Assembly: GCA_002478505.1 (NCBI GenBank)
Contig: DLOP01000116.1
Coordinates: 10,563 to 19,413 of the forward strand
Length of the DNA: 8,851 nt
Source of the DNA: Lachnospiraceae bacterium UBA7481
GTDB lineage: Bacteria; Bacillota; Clostridia; Lachnospirales; Lachnospiraceae
Direction of reading: 5' to 3'
Of this stretch, positions 1 to 4,544 are shown one piece after another. Under the pieces are notes generated by a model. The model was given only the letters and a program-made list of their open reading frames with translations. It had not been told where the DNA came from and made no database searches. Each line of letters opens with the position of its first letter. Position 1 is the stretch's first letter. The translations under genes were made by a program, and so were the position numbers.

Positions 1-20
1 CCGCAGGCACAATAATTGCA

Positions 21-57
21 AACCGAATTTATTCGGTTTTAACGAATAAATTCGGTT
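21..57. repeat. Tandem palindromes, operator-like
   Basis: Seen in sequence: AACCGAAT-TT-ATTCGGTT (21-38) is an 8-bp inverted repeat with a 2-bp centre. It is followed at once by a near copy, AACGAAT-AA-ATTCGGTT (41-57). Taken together, 21-35 and 43-57 also form a perfect 15-bp inverted repeat around a 7-nt centre. There is no T-run after the outer hairpin on either strand, so a terminator is unlikely. Two adjacent dyads of this size resemble the binding site of a dimeric repressor such as a TetR-type protein. The regulator is not in the window, so this is inference. Confidence 0.5.
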
Positions 58-89
58 ATGAAAAATAAGATATCAATCTTATTTTTCAA
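39..89 (-). other. Short reading frame behind a promoter and RBS (16 codons)
   Basis: On the minus strand an AAGGAGG site (94-100) is followed, 4 nt on, by a TTG that opens a 16-codon frame, reading KNKIDILFFITEFIR after the start. It stops with TAA inside the palindromes at 21-57. After that TAA the same frame stays open to the window edge and carries three close cysteines (CNYCAC). It could be a leader peptide, the 5' end of a gene with a nonsense codon, or nothing. The TTG start and short spacing make it uncertain. Confidence 0.2.
60..87. repeat. Perfect 12-bp AT-rich inverted repeat
   Basis: Arms 60-71 and 76-87 are perfect complements around the 4-nt centre ATCA. The stem is almost all A/T, so it would be a weak RNA hairpin. 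It ends in TTATTTTTC on both strands, which could act as a weak bidirectional terminator, but a protein-binding dyad is equally possible. It lies between the ribosome binding site at 94-100 and the tandem palindromes. Confidence 0.35.
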
Positions 90-112
90 TCTACCTCCTT
101 GCACTTTTCATT

Positions 113-141
113 ATTATAGCAAGTTTAGATATATATGTCTT
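113..141 (-). promoter_or_regulatory. Putative sigma-A promoter facing the left edge
   Basis: Reading the minus strand, the -35 is AAGACA (136-141), the spacer is 17 bp (119-135) and the -10 is a consensus TATAAT (113-118). An AAGGAGG ribosome binding site follows at 94-100, leaving a leader of only a few bases. It would drive whatever lies beyond position 1. The palindromes at 21-57 lie downstream of the start site, where a bound repressor could block elongation. Confidence 0.5.
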
Positions 142-242
142 AATAAAAAGTGCTAAAGTCTGCATGATTTATGTCGGACATACAGTTATCAGACGGATTT
201 GAAAATAAAAATCTGATTTGTTTTGTATGGTTAAACCATTAT

Positions 243-917
243 TCATCTGATAATCAACAATTTATTATCACCCTTTTGAAACTCATATTCCGTTTTAACA
301 ATCTCAACTCTATAGTCTTTTCTAAAATGGTCTATTACATTTTTGATTAAATCCGTTTTATTTGCATCCAAATCTACAATCGGAAAAATCCTGATTTCTT
401 TACATACCCTAAGCATTTCCGTCATTGAGGCAATATGGAAATCATACCCTAACGCTGTGTACATTAACAGGAAATGGGAACTCAAGCCAATATCAAAATA
501 ATCTGCCTCATAAGGTAATTTATCAGGCAATTCATGAAACACATAGCGTCCTTCTGCCTTGCCTTTTTCATAGTCTGAAAGAAATTTATGCATAGCGGAC
601 ATTCTGGTACTTTCCAGTTCATCCAAACTTTTGATATTCTTCCATACATAGTTATCCATATTTTCCCGCATTTGCTGCATGACAGTAACCCGGACTTCTT
701 CAATACGCTTCTCTATATCCTCCTTTGAAAACTGATAAATTAAGTCAAATGAAGTTACATTTCCATTTCTTTCAGTCATTTCATAGTTGAAGCAGGCGGG
801 CCCATCACCAAAACCCGCAAATTTCTTTGACATATCGCTATCATCTAACTGAAACATCAATTTGTATTCTTCCATATTTCTGCCCCAAGGCACAACACTG
901 TCTAGCTTAAACGCCAT
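243..917 (-). CDS. SAM-dependent methyltransferase-like protein
   Basis: A 224-residue cytosolic protein with no signal peptide or membrane segment. It matches a recurring family of small class I SAM-dependent methyltransferase-like proteins. Visible marks are the N-terminal WGR (residues 11-13) followed by an EY-MF segment, a glycine-rich cofactor motif I, GFGDGP (35-40), then CFNYE and an FD-IYQFS block near 57-64. A YFDIGLSSHFLLMY strand and helix lie near 140-153, and an EMLRVCKEIRIFP segment follows in the second half. The length fits the family. The start is set by AGGAGG at 924-929, 6 nt from the ATG. The substrate is unknown. The gene follows a decayed frame whose stop codon lies inside this ribosome binding site, so it was probably once translationally coupled to an upstream gene. 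Methyltransferase function is inferred from family resemblance only. Confidence 0.75.
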   Translation of the reverse strand: MAFKLDSVVPWGRNMEEYKLMFQLDDSDMSKKFAGFGDGPACFNYEMTERNGNVTSFDLIYQFSKEDIEKRIEEVRVTVMQQMRENMDNYVWKNIKSLDELESTRMSAMHKFLSDYEKGKAEGRYVFHELPDKLPYEADYFDIGLSSHFLLMYTALGYDFHIASMTEMLRVCKEIRIFPIVDLDANKTDLIKNVIDHFRKDYRVEIVKTEYEFQKGDNKLLIIR

Positions 918-929
918 TGTCTTTTCCTC

Positions 930-1016
930 CTAAAATTTTGATTCGCCGATTTCTCTACAAAGCGCTTCAATCATATTTGGACTAGCACCATATTCTTTAA
1001 CTTTTTCTCTTACCTT
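930..1016 (-). pseudogene. Remnant 3' end of a lost gene
   Basis: The minus strand holds an open 28-codon stretch that reads like a normal soluble C-terminus: KVREKVKEYGASPNM followed by IEALCREIGESKF. Its TAG stop (930-932) overlaps the ribosome binding site of the methyltransferase gene, the usual geometry of coupled operon genes. The frame is closed upstream by TAA (1017-1019), and there is no start signal. Upstream of that TAA the same frame reads ISAAISADL, which joins sensibly if the TAA is a mutated sense codon. I take this as the tail of a gene destroyed by mutation or deletion. The family was not recognised. Confidence 0.3.
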
Positions 1017-1133
1017 TTAAAGATCAGCAGAAATCGCAGCAGATATTTTCATCCATATCAGGAAGATGCCCATAAATATTTGGAAAATGGAAATTGGCGA
1101 CCGAAAAATGTTTGCTGTCAGACAGAAGGATCG
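1017..1133. other. Non-coding or decayed gap downstream of the PH-domain gene
   Basis: About 120 bases separate the PH-domain gene from the decayed stub. On the minus strand another frame stays open until a TGA at 1024-1026 and ends with PDMDENICCDFC, but it has no start signal. No convincing terminator hairpin with a T-run is visible, so the PH-domain gene and the methyltransferase may share a transcript. Confidence 0.3.
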
Positions 1134-1676
1134 CTAATTTGAAAGTATTTGGAAAACACGGTCAACATCAGGAATATTCTCCAGTTCAAAATACTGATCG
1201 TTATGCCTGAATGATTGCATAGAGATGAAAAGAGCCGAGAACTGTGTATTAAACGTTGGAGTTGAATAAAAGCGAATGGTTCCAGTGCCATCCTGATGCT
1301 GCGTTACATTTCTTGTCGGGTTCATATGATAATCCAAAGTCTGTACCTGATTTTTCCTGAATGAAAAGATTCTTTTGTTGGTAATGACATAAATAGTTTC
1401 TTTTCTTATGTATGATTTTAGGATGAATCTTCCAAATAACATAAACAATCCGACACAGATAAACGGGATTCCCCACAGCTTGAAGAATAAAGACGCAGAC
1501 GAAGTAAATGCGATGGTTTCCCATAAAATAGCAAAACCGCACCATATAATACTGAACGGAATCATAAAAATATCATATGAAGTCAAGAGATGACCCTTTC
1601 CCGGTCTGCCATTCCAGACAACATATTCATCGGGCATTATATATTTGTTGATCCAGTCGCACTGCTGATAATCCAT
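1134..1676 (-). CDS. Membrane protein with bacterial PH domain
   Basis: A 180-residue protein of the bacterial PH-domain (DUF304/bPH2-like) type. Residues 17-25 (EYVVWNGRP) match the EYxxWxGxP motif typical of these proteins. Two membrane segments follow, about 35-57 and 63-86, joined by a short loop. After them comes the bPH strand pair ending in IYVITNKRIFSF (about 95-106), where xxTNKR is the family hallmark. The rest is a beta-rich cytoplasmic tail. I place the start at the ATG at 1674-1676 because TAAGGA lies 8 nt upstream. An in-frame ATG at 1722-1724 would add 16 residues but has no ribosome binding site. The family is thought to act in membrane or cell-envelope functions; the exact role here is unknown. 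It lies downstream of the patatin and small membrane protein genes in the same direction. Confidence 0.75.
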   Translation of the reverse strand: MDYQQCDWINKYIMPDEYVVWNGRPGKGHLLTSYDIFMIPFSIIWCGFAILWETIAFTSSASLFFKLWGIPFICVGLFMLFGRFILKSYIRKETIYVITNKRIFSFRKNQVQTLDYHMNPTRNVTQHQDGTGTIRFYSTPTFNTQFSALFISMQSFRHNDQYFELENIPDVDRVFQILSN

Positions 1677-1812
1677 CTTTAGAATCCTTACCTTTTCTGC
1701 CATTGCTTCAAATGGCTGACACATATTCTCTGGGTTGTCTTCCCGTGATTAGCACAAAATTAGTGCAGATTCGGAGCAAAACCATATGATAGAATTCATC
1801 TCCTATGTATTT
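1677..1812. other. Gap between small membrane protein and PH-domain gene
   Basis: This gap of 136 bases contains a short inverted repeat (GCAC-TAATTTT-GTGC on the minus strand) without a T-run. It also holds a 25-codon minus-strand frame, MVLLRICTNFVLITG and onward, whose nearest AGGAG is too far away to serve it. I see no convincing gene or terminator, so the two flanking genes are probably cotranscribed. Confidence 0.35.
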
Positions 1813-1959
1813 TTAATCATCAATTACGTCTATGATTTTAGTTTTGACCTTCTTGATTTGTCCTGCGATATCCTCCAAATAAATATATCCGAGCATAACT
1901 ACAGATACAACACTTACTATTCCCGCAGAAACTGCGATGATTCTTAAAGCTTTTCTCAT
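1813..1959 (-). CDS. Small single-pass membrane protein (48 aa)
   Basis: A short gene well supported by its own signals: AGGAG 8 nt before an ATG at 1957-1959, then 48 codons to TAA at 1813-1815. The product starts MRKALRIIAV. One membrane segment, about residues 7-28, is rich in I, V, A, S and G. A tail follows, LEDIAGQIKKVKTKIIDVIDD, that alternates hydrophobic and charged residues and could form an amphipathic helix. Positive residues before the segment (R2, K3, R6) suggest the N-terminus is inside. Its ATG is only 19 nt after the patatin stop, so the two genes are surely cotranscribed and possibly coupled. I do not recognise the family. A role beside the patatin, such as membrane anchor or regulator, is inferred from position only. 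Confidence 0.7.
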   Translation of the reverse strand: MRKALRIIAVSAGIVSVVSVVMLGYIYLEDIAGQIKKVKTKIIDVIDD

Positions 1960-1978
1960 AGCAACAACTCCTATTCTC

Positions 1979-2830
1979 TTATAAAATTTTTCTTTTCGTT
2001 AATTTTTGGGTTATTTTATTCAAATTGGCAACAAGCATATCTCCGGTTATACGCAGACACTTGTTTTTATTATTTCGGTTCATATATTCAATGATGCGGT
2101 AAATATATTCAAGATCCTCATACCCCTTTGAAAATACGGAGTTAAGGAGATACATTGTAATGTCATATCCGCTTTCTATCATATCTTCAATGCTGTCTTG
2201 CTTGAAAATAACAGATTGCTTTAGCACGCTTTCGCAGGGAATGATTATTTTGATTATTTTGTTATCAAAATATGTGTTTTCAAATTTGTAACAAGTATCA
2301 TCAAAATAAATGCATATAATATAATCAACATTGTGCTTCAAAAGCGGATAAACCGGAATGTTATCAATCATCGCACCATCGAAATACGATGTGTTGTCAA
2401 GTTGGACCGAATGATTATATACCGGCATAGCAACACTTGCTTTCAAATAAAGCGGAATCTGATCGCTGTTGACCGATGATAAATCTTTGTAAACAATATT
2501 TCTGTGGCTTAGATCAAGCAACGAGCAATAAAAGGCGGATGATATTGATTTTTCCGGATCGTAGAGATTTACGATTTTCTGTTGCAGCATACTGCTTTTA
2601 AGAATTTGACTTATAAAAAGCCTTGTATCCTTGCTGCAAATACTTTTCCACATTTGCTCTGCGCAGTCAAGATTTTCGGTTGCATAGGCATATCCGTTGA
2701 GGACACCTATAGAAGCACAACTTATATATTTAATTTCTTTAAGCGGTACAAAGTTGTTTAATGCCCGAAGTGCCCCGATTTGATATGCGCCTTTAGCCAT
2801 ACCGCCCGATAATACTAATCCAATATTCAT
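1979..2830 (-). CDS. Patatin-like phospholipase (PNPLA family)
   Basis: A 283-residue cytosolic serine lipase of the patatin fold that should hydrolyse acyl esters of membrane lipids. The oxyanion-hole motif GGMAKG is at residues 9-14 in the N-terminal strand LVLSGGMAKGAY. The nucleophile is Ser40 in CASIG (38-42), and the catalytic Asp151 is in the DGA box (151-153). KASVAMPV (130-137) matches the family's conserved ASxxxP helix start. The first glycine of the usual GxSxG is a cysteine here. The C-terminal third is helical, lysine-rich and not recognised. There is no signal peptide. AGGAG at 2838-2842 fixes the start, 7 nt away. The terminator 2843-2880 touches this site, so expression depends on read-through. 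A small membrane protein gene follows 19 nt downstream. Confidence 0.9.
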   Translation of the reverse strand: MNIGLVLSGGMAKGAYQIGALRALNNFVPLKEIKYISCASIGVLNGYAYATENLDCAEQMWKSICSKDTRLFISQILKSSMLQQKIVNLYDPEKSISSAFYCSLLDLSHRNIVYKDLSSVNSDQIPLYLKASVAMPVYNHSVQLDNTSYFDGAMIDNIPVYPLLKHNVDYIICIYFDDTCYKFENTYFDNKIIKIIIPCESVLKQSVIFKQDSIEDMIESGYDITMYLLNSVFSKGYEDLEYIYRIIEYMNRNNKNKCLRITGDMLVANLNKITQKLTKRKIL

Positions 2831-2842
2831 TTGATTACTCCT

Positions 2843-2880
2843 AAAAAAGACTGCAGAAAGTTTGATGTTTCTGCGGTCTT
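2843..2880 (-). terminator. Intrinsic terminator abutting the patatin RBS
   Basis: The arms 2847-2859 and 2868-2880 form a 13-bp stem with one G-T wobble and an 8-nt loop. On the minus strand it is followed by six Ts (2843-2848). The last T is next to the AGGAG (2838-2842) of the patatin gene. There is no room for a promoter between, so this is either an attenuator in the patatin leader or the leftover terminator of the short frame at 2890-2968. Confidence 0.8.
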
Positions 2881-2889
2881 GGTCGGCAA

Positions 2890-2968
2890 TTATTTTATTA
2901 CTGCACCGTCTTTGTCCTTAAAAGGACCACAGAGAAATAAGAATCAGGATAATTGTTGTTACCATCAT
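2890..2968 (-). other. Short hydrophobic leader frame, split between two frames
   Basis: On the minus strand ATG-ATG (2963-2968) opens MMVTTIILILISLWSF and then stops (TAA, 2918-2920). In the +1 frame the message goes on as KDKDGAVIK to a TAA at 2890-2892. Removing one T from the TTTT just before the first stop would join the two into a peptide of about 25 residues: a hydrophobic membrane segment with a charged tail. That is the shape of a type I toxin or a membrane leader peptide. No good ribosome binding site precedes it; a small hairpin (GCAAAG/CTTTGC) sits there instead. A terminator follows 10 nt later. It may be a mutated small gene, a leader peptide, or a +1 frameshift site. Confidence 0.35.
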
Positions 2969-2972
2969 TTAC

Positions 2973-2991
2973 GCAAAGCCAATAACTTTGC
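2973..2991 (-). repeat. Small hairpin before the leader frame
   Basis: On the minus strand GCAAAG and CTTTGC are perfect 6-bp arms around a 7-nt loop, ending 4 nt before the ATG-ATG at 2963-2968. In the leader RNA this could hinder or pause translation of the short frame. No T-run follows it, so it is not a terminator. Confidence 0.35.
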
Positions 2992-3031
2992 ATTAGTCGA
3001 AAAATAAGATATTTTGTCACTTAATGAATAA

Positions 3032-3060
3032 ATTATATTATAAAATGTCGCTTCTTGCAA
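3032..3060 (-). promoter_or_regulatory. Putative promoter of the patatin transcript
   Basis: Reading the minus strand, the -35 is TTGCAA (3055-3060), the spacer is 17 bp and the -10 is a consensus TATAAT (3032-3037). A second overlapping TATAAT lies at 3037-3042. Transcription would start near 3025, giving a leader of about 190 nt before the patatin ATG. It is the best promoter upstream of the patatin operon. Confidence 0.55.
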
Positions 3061-3188
3061 TAGCATCTTGCCTTCTTGGGACAATAAATACCCCCAAAGT
3101 CATGCCTGTGTGCATTATGCCAAATTGTGGTACACAAGTCAAAAGGTTTACATTATAAAGCAGATAAGGCATAGCGGTCATATAATCA
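3061..3188. other. Intergenic stretch between divergent promoters
   Basis: About 130 bases lie between the minus-strand promoter at 3032-3060 and the plus-strand promoter at 3189-3217. Frames cross it on both strands, but neither has a ribosome binding site or a recognisable product. I see no RNA gene, repeat or operator here. Confidence 0.4.
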
Positions 3189-3217
3189 TTGCGCAAATTT
3201 TTCAAATATGCTACACT
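3189..3217 (+). promoter_or_regulatory. Putative promoter of the DtxR/MntR-family gene
   Basis: The -35 is TTGCGC (3189-3194), the spacer is 17 bp, and the -10 is TACACT (3212-3217) with an extended TGC just before it. The start site would be near 3224, only a few bases before AGGAGG (3229-3234). This short leader rules out the longer in-frame start upstream. Confidence 0.5.
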
Positions 3218-3244
3218 AAACAAAAGTTAGGAGGCACGAACACC

Positions 3245-3610
3245 ATGGTAAAGAACCAATCAGCAGAAGACTATCTGGAGACGATCCTGATCCTCAGCAA
3301 AAAACGGCCCGTTGTACGCGCCGTTGATATTGCCAATGAACTGGGATATAAAAAATCCAGCGTCAGCATCGCCATGAAAAATCTCAGGGAAAAAGAACAT
3401 ATCCGCGTCGATCAGGACGGTTTTATTTATCTGACCGAATCCGGACAGCAGATCGCCGACATGATCTATGAACGACATCAGGTCATTTCCTCATTTCTAT
3501 GCTCTTTAGGCGTAGATAAACAGACTGCGGATGAAGACGCCTGCATGATGGAACATGTCATCAGCGCAGAAAGTTTTCAGGCATTAAAGAAACATATCGA
3601 GAGCCTTTAA
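3245..3610 (+). CDS. Metal-dependent repressor, DtxR/MntR family
   Basis: A 121-residue cytosolic DNA-binding protein. The winged helix-turn-helix covers about residues 5-66 (AVDIANELGYKKSSVSIAMKNL is its recognition unit). The metal-binding dimerisation domain covers 67-121. Expected ligands are visible by alignment: D9, E12, H78, C100, E103 and H104. Cysteine at the fifth site is as in the iron regulators DtxR and IdeR, whereas B. subtilis MntR has Glu. Whether the co-repressor is Fe or Mn cannot be decided. The protein lacks the C-terminal SH3-like domain of longer members, which is normal for the short MntR-like forms. The start is set by AGGAGG at 3229-3234, 10 nt from the ATG. An in-frame ATG at 3068 lies upstream of the promoter. 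No metal transporter gene is in view. Its stop overlaps that of trpA. Confidence 0.88.
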   Translation: MVKNQSAEDYLETILILSKKRPVVRAVDIANELGYKKSSVSIAMKNLREKEHIRVDQDGFIYLTESGQQIADMIYERHQVISSFLCSLGVDKQTADEDACMMEHVISAESFQALKKHIESL

Positions 3611-4374
3611 CTCTTCCCCGTCATCTCGCTGATAAATCCGCTAATCTTCGGGGCCGCGTCTTCGCCATATTCCGCAATGATATTGACGATAGCAGATCCC
3701 ACGATCACCCCATCCGCAATGCGGCAGTACTTCTCTACCTGTTCTCTGGTATGTATACCGAATCCCACTGCAACCGGCGTATCCGTACACTGACGGATTT
3801 TTTCGACGATCCCGTCAACCTCTGTCTTGATATTGTCACGCATTCCGGTAACACCCATAGAGGAAACCAGATAGATATATCCTGTGGCATCCTTTGCCAA
3901 TTTGACGATTCTATCTTCACTTGTCGGGGCAATCAATCTTATTAAATCAAGATTATATTTCTTTGTAAACTCAATAATTTCATTGCTTTCTTCATACGGA
4001 AGATCCGGTATGATCATGCCGTCAACTCCGACCTCCTGACACTTCTTGCAAAATGCGTCATATCCATAATTGAATACCGGATTGGCATAAGTAAGAAATA
4101 CCAGCGGCACCTGCGTCTCTTTTCTCAACTCCTCCACCATATTAAAGATCTTGGTAAGCGTACACCCATTTCGCAGGGCGCGCACATTCGCCTCCTGAAT
4201 AACCGGGCCTTCCGCTATAGGGTCCGAAAACGGAATACCGATCTCGATGATATCCGCTCCCGCCTTTTCCATCGCAAGGATAAATTCCTTCGTCTTATCC
4301 AGACTGGGATCCCCTGCTGTTAAAAATCCTACAAAACACTTCTTATCATTAAATGCCTCTCTGATCTTACTCAT
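3607..4374 (-). CDS. trpA: Tryptophan synthase alpha subunit
   Basis: This subunit cleaves indole-3-glycerol phosphate to indole and glyceraldehyde 3-phosphate, and passes indole through a tunnel to TrpB. It is a full-length TIM barrel of 255 residues. The catalytic Glu44 lies in DIIEIGIPFSDP; the second acidic residue, Asp60 in E. coli, is Glu55 in PIAEGPVIQ, a change common in Firmicutes. The loop-6 motif GVTG and the phosphate-binding VAVGFGI block are present near residues 175-207. AGGA 7 nt before the ATG supports the start. It is the last gene of the trp operon, 170 nt after trpB. Its stop overlaps the stop of the converging regulator gene by 4 bases, and no terminator is visible between them. 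Confidence 0.97.
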   Translation of the reverse strand: MSKIREAFNDKKCFVGFLTAGDPSLDKTKEFILAMEKAGADIIEIGIPFSDPIAEGPVIQEANVRALRNGCTLTKIFNMVEELRKETQVPLVFLTYANPVFNYGYDAFCKKCQEVGVDGMIIPDLPYEESNEIIEFTKKYNLDLIRLIAPTSEDRIVKLAKDATGYIYLVSSMGVTGMRDNIKTEVDGIVEKIRQCTDTPVAVGFGIHTREQVEKYCRIADGVIVGSAIVNIIAEYGEDAAPKISGFISEMTGKS

Positions 4375-4544
4375 TTTTTGATCCTGCTCCTTTCATAACC
4401 TGCAATCTTTTCACCTAATTTCTTCTATATAATAATATCTGTCATTCTTTATCCATCTTCTGCAGTCCTCTCCACAAACTACCGCCTTCCTTTCAGCTGC
4501 CGTCTTCCTTTCAACTGCCGCCTTCCTTCTTATCAACAGCCGTT
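4375..4544 (-). other. trpB-trpA spacer
   Basis: An unusually long spacer (170 nt) inside the operon. It holds the 18-bp tandem repeats at 4482-4542 next to trpB. Near trpA there is a nine-codon frame, MKGAGSKNE, whose stop lies in the first codons of trpA (ATGAGTAA), which could couple translation. No terminator or promoter is convincing. Confidence 0.4.
4482..4542. repeat. 18-bp tandem repeat, about three copies
   Basis: Unit 1 (4482-4499) is CCGCCTTCCTTTCAGCTG. Unit 2 (4500-4517) differs at two positions. Unit 3 (4518-4539) is enlarged by four bases and diverged, and a fourth CCG follows. On the mRNA strand each unit contains an AAGGAAG purine run, a set of Shine-Dalgarno-like motifs without a start codon at a usable distance. 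Slippage duplication is the simplest origin. Confidence 0.75.

Noticed and set aside
188..217. ATCAGA/TCTGAT hairpin after the methyltransferase gene
   Set aside because: Only six pairs around an 18-nt loop and no T-run, so too weak to call a terminator.
227..239. Palindrome ATGGTT-A-AACCAT after the methyltransferase gene
   Set aside because: A short dyad with a one-base centre in AT-rich DNA, with no second copy or nearby promoter to support an operator.
3038..3223. 61-codon minus-strand frame upstream of the patatin leader
   Set aside because: It starts at TTG without an RBS and overlaps both putative promoters; the composition is not convincing.
3068..3244. N-terminal extension of the DtxR/MntR-family gene from an ATG at 3068
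   Set aside because: The extension lies upstream of the likely promoter (3189-3217), has no RBS and does not resemble the family, while AGGAGG precedes the ATG at 3245.
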